Positions 50,201 to 58,595 of a stretch of 64,000 nucleotides of DNA are shown in pieces; within the stretch, counting starts at the first letter, position 1; each line of letters begins with the position of its first letter. The translations under genes and the position numbers were made by a program. This stretch comes from Metellina segmentata. Taxonomy: Eukaryota > Arthropoda > Arachnida > Araneae > Tetragnathidae. The DNA lies in contig OX375872.1 of assembly GCA_947359465.1 (NCBI GenBank), positions 77,171,100-77,235,099 of the forward strand, given 5' to 3'. The notes below the pieces were generated by a model. The model made no database searches, had not been told where the DNA came from, and saw nothing but the letters and a program-made list of their open reading frames with translations.

Positions 50201-53200
50201 ATATAAGGATAGAAAAGTCATGAAATTTCATATATAGACTAATTTAGCAATGTAAATTCTGATTAACCATTTGACTACGGCTATAGATATAACGGACTTG
50301 ATTCTTATATCCTTCAAGGTGCAACTGGTTTACCATCAGTAGTCTAAAGGTTAAAGCATCAAAACATGGGGATTCTATTGGAAAATGTGTTGTTTGTGCA
50401 AAATTTCATATGAAGACGTCCCCTTATGCAATTATTTTGCACTTGAATTTGTAGACGACGTTATTCCCTATTGGATGATATCTTTCAACTTGCTCTACTA
50501 TGAAGAGTGCTCGAAATAGAGGGGCTGGTTCGGTTCTTCTGAAGTACTGTAGATTTGTAATATTCCTCCCCGTATTTGGAGTGAACTCTGACACCAAATA
50601 TGTCAATATTTTTGAACCCAAGGGGAGTATGGATCCAATTGTTTGGCATTCCCGATGTGGGTATTTTGTAGAAACAATTTATTTAGTTAATCATAAGCAT
50701 ATTTTAATATTTATCTTTCTCATTTGGATATGTGCCCTCAATAAAATCATTAACCCTCCAAGTGGCTTCCACGACATATTTCGTCCAATCAGATCTGTTC
50801 GACTTTGATCATGAAGAGATATCTCGTAATTAAGATGTACATTATTTGGACACTGCATGGTTTTCGGAAAAAGTGCTTTTTTTAATTCTATTTAGTAACG
50901 TGTATGCCCTCTAATTGCTGGTATTACAGCTTGCATTACTTTCAACAAGTTCTCTTTAAGTCTGGGCAGGAATTGCTCGCCATGCCTCTTGCAAGGCTGT
51001 GAGAGGAGATTGTTGTGAAGATGGGCGTGCGAGTCGGTATCATACCCAGTTTGTCCCACATGTGTTCGATCAGATTGAGATCGGGGCTCTGAACAGACCA
51101 GTCAAGCAAATTCACATCATTTTCTAGAAATCAGACCAACCCACGTTTTGCGGTATGACATGGAGCTAGATCCTGTTGGAAGAAACATCCATCATAGCCG
51201 TAGTATTGCCATAGTATAGGCAAGGTCGAATTATCCAGAACGTCGAGCTGCATATCAGCGTTCATGGTACCAGGTACATAAAGCAATGGACCGAGTACTA
51301 ACCATGAAAACAACCCCACACTAAGATGGATCCTCCTCCGAATTTTTGCAGTGTCCAAATACTTTTGTCCATATAGTGTATATTGCCTATTATTTTATGA
51401 TGACGAGATTATGATCTGATCAGTTTAATTCTAATGATGAGATATCTCGTGCGTATTGATCTGGTCAGTTTTGGTAATGACAGTTTATCTCGTCGAAACA
51501 ATCAGCAGGAGGTTCAAGGGGTTCGGGCCCTTGAGAATTAACATCTAGGATAAAGAAGTTGGACGAATGTTTAAAAAATGCTTTGCTTGAAACGAAAAAC
51601 AAATTTGAAGATACTTGAGACTAATTTCCCAAATTTATGATCGAAAAACTTTTTTTAATCACATTGACGAAAGTAAACGGAAATGCGAAATTATATATAA
51701 TCTGTGTGATTTACCTAAGAGGATCATTGAATTGGACTCGAGCTGCAGAGTGGAAAACAATATTCACGTTTTCTTTCATCATGTTGAAGTCTTCATCAGA
51801 AATTCCCAGTCTGGGTTTCATAAGATCTCCATCGATAAGTCGAATGTTTCTCCGAAAATGAGGATACAATTCATTCACCTTCTGAAACAGCTAAAAGAAA
51901 TTTTTAAGATGATAGCATTTATAGCATACTTATACCTTCTCTTAACGTTTTCGCTTGAAATGGTTAAAATCCATAAAAAATGGTTACGCATTAAATCTTT
52001 ATAAATTTCTGTATGTCTACCACGAGGAGTGCTCGAGACATAATGACAGTACTATCGAGGAAATATTATAGCGTGACAAATGGTAAATTTTTTATGTTCC
52101 CAGTATCATGAGACCAAAACTATTTATAAAGCGATTCGCGTTCTGGGTGGAACATAGCATTCATCACCTGATTACTTCACGGAACGAGAGAAGACTTCCA
52201 TCCATTGAATCTTGATCTGATTGGTCTATTGATTGATCATTGATAGTAGTAGACTTTGGCTCTTTCACTCCTTTTTGTCGTCACTCTATAGAAATGAGCA
52301 TTCACGCACTCCCCTGTCAAATGATGTTATATCACCAAACAAGTTAATATGCCAAATCGGCCTCATAGTCAATTTTTCAGAGCAATCACATGACTACTAG
52401 TCGACAAGGGGCCACACATTTTGAAGCTGCTCTTAATAGCATTGCTCAGTCTACTTATATTTCACGTCTATTTCCAGTATCTGTCTGTTCACGAAATGAT
52501 AAACACAAATGTGGGCGTGCGTAAATTCGTTTGGTTTTAGTTAGGGTTGGTAGTAGAATTGGTTAAATAGTTTACAACATAAAACACAAAAAAATTTCTT
52601 AATTTGTTTGTCATAAAAGTGATAATTAAAGTGACTGCTCCTAAGGACCAGTGTTTACGAAAATATATTGGTCCACTGCCATTATAGCAAGTCCGCTCCT
52701 CTAATAATAAATTCAATTAGTTAATATCGTGTTAGGGCAAAAACCAGCAGACCGGAAATGCTCCGCATCATACTTTCTTTTAGGACCTGCCGATCGCCTA
52801 CGGCCAATGATTCAACAGGCGCCGATTATAGGTTTGCAATTTGGAGGCAGAAACGACTCCAGTATACGCTGATACGAATTTCCAAATTCTCGATCACGTG
52901 TCCAAAATAAATTTTGACAGCTTGCTAAAAGTTTTGTTTGGAAGATTGAAGCTTGTTTTAAAAGAAAACACATGCGCTAAGTTTCTCATTATAGCTACTG
53001 GTGCCAATAGATAGATAGATATTTGTGTGAACCCCCTTGACAATGTTTTACGGACGGTTTCGATTCTTATTCTTATTTATCAAGTGTATCATTTCCTACC
53101 AAAATATCAATAAAAACTTAAAGTTTTTAATAGATTAATTGTCCTATTCACAGAAGACAAGGAATAAAACTATTTGCTGGGCAAAAAATTGCGGTTTATA

Positions 53201-56200
53201 GCGAAGATGATGACACAATCGTCCAGAGAATCATGTACTTATTTTTAACTTTCTCAGACATATATGGGCCGTGGTAGTCGGGTTGGAGTAGTAGATTAAA
53301 GGGAAGAGGGTTGCAAGACCTAAACCCAATCCAACCAAAGACAGTCCTGAATATAAGGTACACATTAAACCTGTCGAGGACTCAAATGTCCCTTTAGAGA
53401 GTGGGGTGCCTACTCAGGTATTGACCTTGTCATCTGAACGCAGTTAAAATTTACGAGGCGTCCTCAGATCTTTCTTTTCGGGATTGATCTTAGGCCATCG
53501 CCAATAGCCTTTTGTGTTGCTCCAGGTTATGAGGTTTCGTAAGCAATCATACACTAGTACCTCAACTACTTTTTCGTTCCATCATCATTTTCTAAGGGCA
53601 AGCATTTGTTTTATTAAAAATAAGGTGTCCAACTAAGAAATCCACTAAAGTTAATTATCTTAATATCGTCGCCTTGTAGCAGAAACCCATTAACATGCGT
53701 TTTTTCAGAGACACTAAATGCTTATATTCATGTCTAGCAAAATACCCGACCTTACTCGGTTGAATTGGTTAACTCTAGATTGAAGGAATGATCAAAATAT
53801 ATAATCACTTATGTCCTTCGTAGAATAAAATAATATTTTAACACCTTTCGCCATTTTTTTTATAATTTCTACAACTAACTTTTGACACAAATCCGTCACA
53901 TGCATAAACATCCATGTAGTACATTTCACTTACCTCGCATCCTTGCTGTGTGACAAAGCTACAAAATGGCGAAAATTGACACTAAAGTTACTCTACAAAA
54001 GACGATTTTGAGGGAGATTTGGAATTCTCTTTCTTAAGTTCTTTTCATGGTCAAATCAATTAATAAAAATGACGAATTACAGCGAGTGCTCAAGTACTCA
54101 TAGTAAAAAAAAAAGAATCTTTATTTTACTTGTGGCACTCTTCCATCAGGCTTGCGATGTTGTCGAATTCCGCCATTTTCTTCAGTCATTATGATAAAGA
54201 ATTTTTTTAATGCTTGAAAAGTTATAGTTCGGATTTTTTAAACATTATTATTCTTTCAATAACGGCATAATTACAATTAAGATTTGCTTTATTCTGAAGT
54301 CGACTGTAGTCATTGTTATACTGAAGTCACTGGTGTTACGTGTGATGAAAAGAAAAGGAAATTTATAAGGAATATTTAAGACAGGAAACAACGAAATAAA
54401 AGAAAAAAAAGTTGTCTGATGAAACGTTGTTCTTAAGATTCGAGTATTAATACGTGATTCTTTTTTATCTCTTGATCTCGAATAGTTACCACAACTTAGA
54501 ACTAAAAGTGCACAAAGTCTGGAAATGCGCAATTAATTCAGAGCAAAAGAAACAGAAAATATCACTGCACGCGATCAATCAACAAGAGTTTCCGTTTCTT
54601 CCCGTTCGTTGAAAACTATCGTCTGTCCCAAATATTCTGAAATCGTTTACATTGCGCCAAGAACAAAAATAAGACTCAAATAAATAAAGTATCAGCTGAA
54701 ATTCCATACAAAAAAATAATTGCTTTTTCAGCAGTACCGGTAAAGTAATCCAAGTAATCGTGATTGTCAATATACATTCCAGTTTTTCCAAAACTACCAA
54801 ATTAAGGTTGATTTAAGTATACTTATTCAGGTGTTTTGGAATAAAACTTATCTAAAAATTAAAATAAAGGAAAGTTTAATACCTCATTCACTAAATTAAT
54901 ATATGATGTATAAAATAAAGCACATTGCACAATCTAATATATGGAATAAAATTCATGTGATTCCTGTACAAACCCACAAACACAAAATCGAACATAGAAT
55001 AGAAAGACGGACAGACATACTTACGTAACCAAGTTCACTCACTAAATAAAGATAAGTACTCACAGTATGCAAAGTTGCATGAAAATATATTAAACCGTGT
55101 GGACGTGTATAGGACACATACAATGCAGACAGACACCAAATGCGCAAGAGGCGGATTTGGCATCAAAAGGGTCCAAAACGGATAGAAAACTTGAAATGGG
55201 TCGTAAATATTCAATGTACAAACAAACTCTCCATGCTTATTTATATAGATTATGCGAAACGGACTGGTATTTTTCAGAAACAAATGTAATCTGTAAAAAA
55301 ATTTTATACTGCTACAGTGTGACATTAATTAAGTACTTATCTACTTAAGTGTGTGGTTTATCGCTATTTTGGTGACGTATAGAGTTTATTCTAAATGGTG
55401 TTGGCCAATCAACTATCTTTTATCTATTCGGAATTTGTTGTTCAGAATCTTTTTTTGGCTGAATTCTTATTCCAAATACAATCTATATGACGTCACTTTC
55501 AGAATACGTACAAGAAACGCGTATCATTGCAGAAGCACTATCGCCACCTATATATAACTCGACACAGAAAATGCTTCCTCATAATGAAAACATTCTTTAC
55601 ACTCTTGGTTGTTGTCTCGGCAAGGTATATTTTCATAATAAAACCAACCAGATCTGAGGGATCAGATAACTCTAGTCATTAGAACTGACCAGACCTTGCT
55701 CTCGTCAAAAAATTGGCAATTCCTTGACGAAGAGATATCTCTTCAAGCAAAATTGATGAGATTTTCATGATAGAGATATCTAGTCAAAACCGTTCGGAGA
55801 GTTAAAACTCGAATTGTAACGTATTAGTATTATATTTAAAACTATTTTATGTATAGAACTAGTTCTTGTTTAAAGTTTGTTCAAATATAAATGACGTAAA
55901 TTTAAACTCCAAATTACAAACTCACTTCAACGTTAAATAGCTTATCCATCCTCTCCTTGGCTGTCTTGCCTCTTTTTGGCCGCATCAATAAATACATCAT
56001 TCCCAATCCGGGGCAACATCGAAGAAGCTTTTCTACAAGAACCTAAAATACGTACATTGGTCAGTCATTACAGAGATACAATCTATATATATATATATAT
56101 ATATTTCTCTAACGTGGTACGCAAAAAAGACGTTATTTGTTACCGCGTTTTGGCAACATTGTGCGATTGTTTGTTTACTAGGAGCCTCGCGCCTCATTTG

Positions 56201-58267
56201 AATCTATAGCGTTATCGGATGAAATTTTATTGAAAAAAAATGAATTTTAGACGAGCTGTTGCGGTTTGTAATAGAAATCTAAGAAAGCGGAGGATCTTTT
56301 CAGGGCTATTTAAAAAACGGTCCTTTTCAAGGCTAACAATTATTGTACAACAAAACGCATGCACTACAACTTTCGACAACAAACTCAGTCAAAAAGTGTA
56401 TGGGTGGCTCGAGTACTGGGGAAATGTACACACAAACAACATGCTGGGTATTCAATTTCCAAAGCAGCGTTCACATTGCGAGTAAATATTTGCTCAAAGT
56501 TTTCATTTAAATTCTGATTCCAGAGGTACTGTATATATCTTTTATGTAATACAACAAATTTAGATTTGAAAAATATTTTTTTGGAATATCTTATTTTGTA
56601 ATCAATCCCTTCTGATAGGACACGTGTCTTCATTGATGCGAGCGAAGCGAGCATAAGTTCGCGCAGCGAAGCAATCCTCCGGGGGTTGGCGAGCGTTAGC
56701 GAGCAGGGGGTGGGCCCCCTAGTATTGAAAGAATTCTTTAAGAAGACATTTTGATTTTATAAGAAGAAATTTTTATTCTATAAAAATCATTTTGTTTCTA
56801 TACGAAGACATGCTGTTTCTAAAAGAAATTTTGATTCTATAAGACGTTTTGATTCTATAAAAAGACTTTTTGATTCTGTAAGAAGACGTTTTGATTCTAT
56901 TAGAAGACATTCTGATTCTATACTAAGAAGTTTTGATTCTATACTAAGAAGTTTTGATTCTATAAGAAGTTTTGATTTTATAAGGCCTTTTGATTCTATA
57001 AGACATTTTGATTCTTGGCTGTAATTGATACCTTACTATAAAAGAGTCATTATTAACTGCTAATATTAACAGCATCGTTGACACTAACATTAAAAGTTGC
57101 GAACAATGTGTGAAAGTGATTATTTCTTACTTGGATACATAAGTTAATTGTGTTCGAAAGAGTTGGTAATTGAATAAAGTATTAATGATTTCAGCTTTTT
57201 TTGTACCAGTTTTTTATAAATTTTTATTTTATTTTTTAATTTCTGACAAAGTAAGGTTGTTAAAAAGTAATTAAAAAATATTTTTGGTAACAGTTGCAAA
57301 CTGTTAATTTGTTATGTTACTTCTTTAACTGCTATTTAAATAATAGTCCACCTATGCTCTTTGATACTGAAGGACAATTCCAAAAAGGGGGGCACAAAGC
57401 AATCTATGACCTCCAAGTGGATGCGATGAAACATCTCGTTCATCAAGTTCTGATCAATTTTGATAGTGAAGAGATGTCTCGTCATCACAATAAAGACAAT
57501 TTTTTTGATGACGAGATCAAGATTCGGTCAGTTTTCTTCTAACGACGAGATATCTCGTCAAGACAACCACCAGGAGGGTTAAAACCATCTGAACGAGAAA
57601 TAAATTCCTCAGATGGATATGCTGACATGTTTTTAAGGGCGGTCAGTCGAGAAGACCTGCCGGTGTTGATTCCTGACCCTCATGAAATCTGGGAAGCTCA
57701 TCAAACTACTACAATGTCTTGTCAATTCCAGTTATATATAAATCTCTTTTCGCGTCATTTTTCTTTGTGGTATTTAATAAGAATATTATCTCCGTAGTCT
57801 ATAAGCCAATTTTCATTTTCTATTTTACAAAATATGCTATTTTACGAGCACGATAACGCGGAATTCAGATGGGAAGACCAAGGCGCAAAAAGACACGCAG
57901 ATAATTCAGAGGTGCTGGCGTGAGAGGTGAAAACTATCTGGTTGGTCTGCGAGTCGTTTAGAGTCTCCTATTTGAATATAGTTTAGGGCAATATAAATTG
58001 CCCTTACAATATTACATTTTCTTTACACCTTTCTTCCAAATTTGTTTCCATGCTTTCATGATAAATCTAACTGAATGGAAAACTGCTTCCCTTCATTTTC
58101 AAAAAAAAAATTCCACGTTTACAGAACAAAAAATTATTTTTAAATGGTACATTACTTACTTTGCCGACGAAGCCAGTAGCACCTGTTATAAAGATGGAGC
58201 GTCCGAAGTAGAAACGCTGAATGGGTGTAAGTTCCGAGTACGCTTCATTTTCCATTTCGGTCTGCAT
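29594..58267 (-). CDS. Fatty acyl-CoA reductase, copy A (12-exon gene model)
   Basis: Reduces fatty acyl-CoA to fatty alcohol with NADPH, for waxes, cuticular lipids or pheromones, normally at the ER or peroxisome membrane (family knowledge). I joined twelve minus-strand exons: 58267-58160, 56042-55926, 51881-51715, 47984-47912, 44412-44303, 39396-39219, 37505-37461, 37381-37263, 35152-34910, 32404-32275, 31127-31000, 29717-29594. All borders are GT/AG, phases match throughout, and the 1542 nt give 513 residues, the usual family length. Motifs: TGATGFVG near residue 28 (dinucleotide binding), VFHSAA near 117, YLVTK at 214-218 (catalytic YxxxK), PVDIVVN at 287-293, FAR C-terminal domain about 370-470, hydrophobic tail 474-497. 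Introns hold many transposons. The final exon differs in frame from its paralogue. No UTRs or promoter could be placed. The family is near certain; the substrate is unknown. Confidence 0.9.
29999..30498 (+). mobile_element. 5'-truncated non-LTR retrotransposon (LINE) 3' end
   Basis: An open frame of 132 codons reads PHLEYAVQFWAPYMRKDIEL, IERVQHRATKIIKGI, LERRRRGDLIQLFKLVK and RVTDSWNALPENIVNS. This is the C-terminal region after the reverse transcriptase domain of jockey/CR1-like LINEs. It ends with TATTTGTATTTG, a short tandem tail. The paralogous block (15345-15360) lacks it, so it entered FAR intron 11 after the duplication. Confidence 0.88.
31000..31127 (-). CDS. FAR copy A exon 11 (C-terminal FAR domain)
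   Basis: 128 nt, phase 0 in, phase 2 out, acceptor TTCCAG and donor GTAAGT. It encodes LFYLDTDNLDWDLYLDHC and then GGRKFLAHEDP, matching the FAR_C motif 'F-FD---LDW--Y------G-RKYLLKEDP'. The paralogue in copy B (15859-15986) reads through but has lost its donor. Confidence 0.9.
32275..32404 (-). CDS. FAR copy A exon 10 (C-terminal FAR domain)
   Basis: 130 nt, phase 2 in, phase 0 out, acceptor TTACAG and donor GTAAGA. It encodes LVRVYKKLKYVFNMYI and later FKLENYNTLKKSLTEEDAE, aligning with the FAR_C pattern 'YRKI...F--DN---L---L---D'. The paralogous exon at 19159-19288 has the same total length but is broken. Confidence 0.87.
33285..33508. repeat. Palindrome-bearing MITE copy
   Basis: Partner of 20152-20392 in intron 9 of FAR copy A, with the same 16-bp palindrome. 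The left end is eroded. Confidence 0.65.
33745..34668. other. Intron 9 sequence, no feature recognised
   Basis: AT-rich; a 62-codon open frame at 33932 has no recognisable similarity. Confidence 0.4.
34669..34788. repeat. 30-bp tandem repeat, four units
   Basis: Four nearly identical units of ACCAAACTAAATAGAATCTT plus AATAAAATAA. The array is flanked by two copies of AAAGAGGAAGTATTAA, suggesting a larger duplication. It lies in intron 9 of FAR copy A. Confidence 0.85.
34910..35152 (-). CDS. FAR copy A exon 9 (start of C-terminal domain)
   Basis: 243 nt, phase 2 in and out, acceptor TTTCAG. The donor is GTAAGT, two bases after an AGA codon, which avoids the apparent in-frame stop. It encodes residues 307-386, ending IPAYTLDFFLYIFTGKR, the 'LPA---D---...GKKP' motif of FAR proteins. 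The start of a paralogous exon survives only as an inverted scrap at 24758-24781. Confidence 0.9.
35323..35544. repeat. Palindrome-bearing MITE, TTAA-flanked
   Basis: Left end TTAATCCTCCTGG, right end ACACTTGGAGGGTTAA, 222 bp, in intron 8 of FAR copy A. Confidence 0.75.
35888..37230 (+). mobile_element. Tc1 element in FAR intron 8 (transposase pseudogene)
   Basis: The left terminus is ACTCTAAGACAAAAAAAGTT. Transposase starts at 36128 (MPRKEVRNKFKQLGDSGRVV, then GGWSNRRIKQHIGFSDVTV), breaks near 36285 and continues in other frames with NRRIVRHKRTDPTT. A clean frame covers 36572-37033: FTDESRF, QEDNGQPH and SELSAIENVW supply the DDE triad. I count 32 residues between the second Asp and the Glu. 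The 3' inverted repeat is not identified; the end position is an estimate from the duplicated block. Confidence 0.87.
37263..37381 (-). CDS. FAR copy A exon 8
   Basis: 119 nt, phase 0 in, phase 2 out, acceptor TTCTAG and donor GTAATT. It encodes VAQGVLRTLL and then VPIIPVDIVVN followed by SAWHVG, matching the FAR blocks 'GKGVLRT' and 'IPVDIVVN...AAW'. It closes the N-terminal domain. A Tc1 element (35888 to about 37230) sits immediately 3' of it in intron 8. Confidence 0.93.
37461..37505 (-). CDS. FAR copy A exon 7 (15-codon microexon)
   Basis: 45 nt in phase 0, acceptor TTATAG, donor GTAAGT. It begins GWVDS, the invariant continuation of 'PFP' in FAR proteins, then IQWISCLFLA. It is separated from exon 8 by only 79 bp, by far the shortest intron of the gene. 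The paralogous microexon in copy B is 26168-26212. Confidence 0.9.
38061..38329. other. Unassigned stretch
   Basis: An 82-codon open frame on the minus strand has no family resemblance. GGTAGACAGA(G/C)AATAC occurs twice, 54 bases apart. Confidence 0.35.
38330..38480 (+). repeat. tRNA-like SINE head
   Basis: ACAAGTGGTTAGCACTCTGA followed by CTTCGAATCCCGGTC resembles box A and box B of a tRNA-derived SINE. The rest does not match the main family well. Confidence 0.45.
39219..39396 (-). CDS. FAR copy A exon 6 (catalytic YxxxK)
   Basis: 178 nt, phase 2 in and phase 0 out, acceptor TTACAG, donor GTACGT. It encodes residues 193-251 with TTYLVTKALGE, the FAR catalytic tyrosine and lysine (Y214, K218), followed by GDLPTAIVRP and WRDPFP, the core FAR signature that ends the Rossmann domain. 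No second copy of this exon is found in pseudogene B. Confidence 0.95.
39640..40315 (+). pseudogene. mariner transposase pseudogene
   Basis: Fragments in order: IADEIDSVIRENRRTTLNEI, CSRWVPKQLSEQHN, NGFWVSIVTGDETWASHITP (first catalytic Asp) and, after a deletion near 40050-40085, HTPYSPNLAHSNFHLFEPIK and FLVGKKFDSDE. The order and the GDETW and YSP-L motifs are those of mariner transposases. The region with the second Asp is lost. Confidence 0.85.
41346..41635 (+). repeat. tRNA-derived SINE, near full length
   Basis: The best copy in the window: GGCCGTGGTTACCCGATTGG head, box B-like GAGTTCGATCC, body AAATCCGTCGTGGCCTC, tail GCCAATAGCCCGTTGG. It interrupts the left inverted repeat of the mariner-type element, and AAACTTT flanks both sides as a likely target duplication. 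Confidence 0.75.
41957..43000 (+). pseudogene. DUF4817-type mariner/Tc transposase pseudogene
   Basis: N-terminus: TNNQFCEIVLLYRKCQSNAV and RFPNDPHPSS, a DUF4817-like helix-turn-helix, then RSRPRWGRPR. After an internal loss: IILWSDEAKFHRNG (first Asp), WCGM, YDGSLSGPKYLQLL, FQQDGEQQHKPHTVRQLF (second Asp) and PDLTPLDFFLWGYIKDQV (third Asp). I count 41 residues between the second and third acid, including a stop. Several stops and frameshifts; inactive. Confidence 0.82.
43754..44035. mobile_element. Tc1 terminus, solo end
   Basis: Starts CACTGAAGAGCCAAAACATT and continues with GCGCCTCCTTTGG and AGCTGCAACTCGCTTGGGCA, matching the 3' end of the element at 46056. The rest of the transposase is missing; the end near GCCACGCATGAGC is approximate. 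Confidence 0.7.
44303..44412 (-). CDS. FAR copy A exon 5
   Basis: 110 nt, phase 0 in and phase 2 out, acceptor TTTTAG and donor GTAAGA. It starts AVVHVSTSYVKQE, the 'HVSTAY' strand that contributes the active-site Ser/Thr in FAR proteins, then runs into the variable acidic loop. The next intron (4.9 kb) holds the long-TIR mariner-type element and a second mariner remnant. Confidence 0.9.
44540..44850 (-). repeat. tRNA-derived SINE, reverse orientation
   Basis: The reverse complement of the same family: the tail AACGTCGCACTGGAG lies at its left end and the tRNA-like head with CAACCCTTTGGTTGC at its right end. Confidence 0.7.
44880..46040 (-). pseudogene. Tc1-like transposase pseudogene, near full length
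   Basis: Minus strand, N- to C-terminal: MPRSAKLSDFDKGIIVGF (start 45905), VPRVGRPTKLGDRDRRVL, then NTIRKEEDLLGFHGHAA, RRKWTVDQWKRAL (just before the first catalytic Asp), KLNAEAYCTILDDSVLPTLW, SFQDDKASCHVERS (second Asp) and QSPDLNVIEKLWDELDRRI (Glu). The C-terminal 142 codons are open; the first half is broken by frameshifts and stops. Confidence 0.87.
46056..47250 (-). pseudogene. Tc1-like transposase pseudogene
   Basis: Minus strand: HTRVPLLTKRHRQLRLQLA, WTMDEWKRVVWSDESRFLIH (first Asp), DGGGIMLCGTFSWATLRP, LNISADQLHPYTASVFP, NGIFQQDTVPCHKARIVLEW (second Asp). The catalytic Glu block is eroded (SWPPNSTDRAHLWCQ). The 3' terminus CACTGAAGAACCAAAACATT at 46056 is shared with the solo end at 43754. 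Boundaries at the right are estimates. Confidence 0.82.
47297..47745 (+). mobile_element. Tc1 element, 5' end with transposase N-terminus
   Basis: Terminus CACTCATTGCCATAAAAATT next to a TA microsatellite. The frame from 47529 reads MPFSRHRRQYEQLMEFESRR and GCSARRVTRQVGRSYFTMRR, the first helix-turn-helix of the same Tc1 group as 27561-28162, then breaks. The 3' part is missing. Confidence 0.78.
47912..47984 (-). CDS. FAR copy A exon 4
   Basis: 73 nt, phase 2 in and phase 0 out, acceptor TTTCAG and donor GTGAGT. It encodes residues 132-155 (ISVQHNLVATKTFVELCHEL), matching the FAR helix that usually reads 'N--GT--LL-LC'. The short length makes it easy to miss. The call rests on phase continuity with exons 3 and 5 and on the residue pattern. 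Confidence 0.85.
48588..49720 (+). other. Unidentified open frames in FAR intron 3
   Basis: A 176-codon open frame (48740-49270) and, further on, VPVSEVICESWGSTIDKIVS followed by KRNNVIEGDDAVNGTTD. The length is unusual for this AT-rich region. I do not recognise a family; a decayed transposon protein is possible. No start-codon or splice evidence. Confidence 0.3.
50050..50170 (+). repeat. SINE fragment
   Basis: Box B-like GGGTTGCGAACTCGATAC followed by GCACGTTAAATCTATTGTG; truncated after the body. Confidence 0.5.
50752..51516. repeat. Palindrome-bearing MITE split by a Tc1
   Basis: The left part 50752-50846 starts TTAACCCTCCAAG; the right part from about 51382 contains GATGAGATATCTCGTG and ends near CAGGAGG. 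The middle is the Tc1 copy at about 50847-51381, flanked by TA. Confidence 0.65.
50847..51381 (-). mobile_element. Tc1 element inserted in a MITE
   Basis: Right terminus CACTATATGGACAAAAGTAT with GGACACTG; the left terminus keeps only TTATTTGGACACTG. The minus-strand frame reads LSVGLFSWLVLGPLLYVPGT, STLPILWQYYGYDGCFFQQD and LAPCHTAKRG, then VNLLDWSVQSPDLNLIEHMW in a shifted frame: second Asp and Glu of a Tc1. The N-terminal half is deleted. TA flanks. Confidence 0.82.
51715..51881 (-). CDS. FAR copy A exon 3
   Basis: 167 nt, phase 0 in and phase 2 out, acceptor TTTCAG, donor GTAAAT. It encodes residues 76-131, including the 'DGDL..PRLGIS' strand and the family block NIVFHSAARVQF, equivalent to the conserved VFH-AA of FAR Rossmann domains. 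No paralogue is visible in the window; the matching exon of copy C would lie left of position 1. Confidence 0.92.
52010..53261. other. Intron 2 stretch, no feature recognised
   Basis: No repeat, RNA or coding feature that I can support on either strand. Confidence 0.4.
53262..53545 (+). repeat. tRNA-derived SINE, near full length
   Basis: Starts TGGGCCGTGGTAGTCGGGTT, then the body TTAAACCTGTCGAGG and the tail CGCCAATAGCCTTTTGTG. It lies in intron 2 of FAR copy A and its 3' part is duplicated at 1-215. Confidence 0.7.
55600..55806. repeat. Palindrome-bearing MITE copy
   Basis: Partner of 1829-2036, beside FAR copy A exon 2; ends CGGAGAGTTAA. Confidence 0.6.
55926..56042 (-). CDS. FAR copy A exon 2
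   Basis: 39 codons, phase 0 at both ends, acceptor TTTTAG and donor GTGAGT. It encodes the helix after the nucleotide loop and the second strand (VLVEKLLRCCPGLG, YLLMRPKRGK), which is the canonical FAR block ending in the basic 'RPK-GK' segment that recognises the NADPH phosphate. A paralogous exon at 2155-2271 has the same length and phase. Confidence 0.92.
56082..56722 (+). mobile_element. Non-autonomous Helitron
   Basis: 641 bp starting TC (TCTATATATA...) and ending CTAG after a GGGGGTGGGCCCCC hairpin, inserted between A and T. The 3' end has the GGCGAGCGTTAGCGAGC words seen in arthropod Helitrons. The paralogous block at 2306-2315 is uninterrupted (TACAA then TATTG), which fixes both ends. 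An 81-codon open frame inside has no helicase motif. Confidence 0.85.
56730..57020. repeat. Minisatellite in FAR copy A intron 1
   Basis: Same unit as at 2320-2515 but expanded to roughly thirteen repeats, several of them shortened. It begins directly after the Helitron end. Confidence 0.75.
57406..57582. repeat. Palindrome-bearing MITE copy
   Basis: In FAR intron 1. Contains an exact GACGAGATATCTCGTC and ends CCACCAGGAGGGTTAA. Partner of 2908-3078. Confidence 0.7.
58160..58267 (-). CDS. FAR copy A exon 1 (start codon, NADPH-binding loop)
   Basis: 36 codons beginning MQTEMENEAYSELTP and ending in TGATGFVGK, the glycine-rich Rossmann nucleotide-binding loop of FAR proteins. The ATG at 58267 is chosen because FAR proteins start shortly before this loop and the paralogous exon at 3772-3879 starts at the same codon. 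The donor is GTAAGT directly after the last Lys codon, phase 0. Intron 1 is 2.1 kb and carries a minisatellite, a MITE and a Helitron. Confidence 0.92.
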
Positions 58268-58434
58268 TGTCTACTGCTAAATGTGTTCACCTTTTATTCA
58301 CTATAGATCATATCATGTGTTAGCTAGAAGGAAAGTAAACTGTGTTCAAATTCTCGTTTTTAATTGAAAATTGAAACTATATATAGTTTAGTCATTAAGA
58401 TACAGCGTTATTGCTTTAGATTTCAAATAGAATT

Positions 58435-58595
58435 AATCGAGGAAGTACCTCCGTCATTAGTAAAACTGACCAGATACTGACCCACGTTATCGTCAAAAAA
58501 CATGCATTCCTTGAAGGACAAGATGTATCATCATTTGCAAAATTGGTCAGATCTTGAAGACAGAGATATCTCATAGAAACCACTTGGAGGTTAAA
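58435..58595. repeat. Palindrome-bearing MITE copy (upstream of FAR copy A)
   Basis: Lies 170 bp upstream of the FAR start codon; ends CCACTTGGAGGTTAA. Partner of 4035-4230. Confidence 0.55.

Noticed and set aside
54248..55325. Short minus-strand open frames in FAR intron 2
   Set aside because: Low-complexity, hydrophobic translations of AT-rich DNA without splice support or family motifs.
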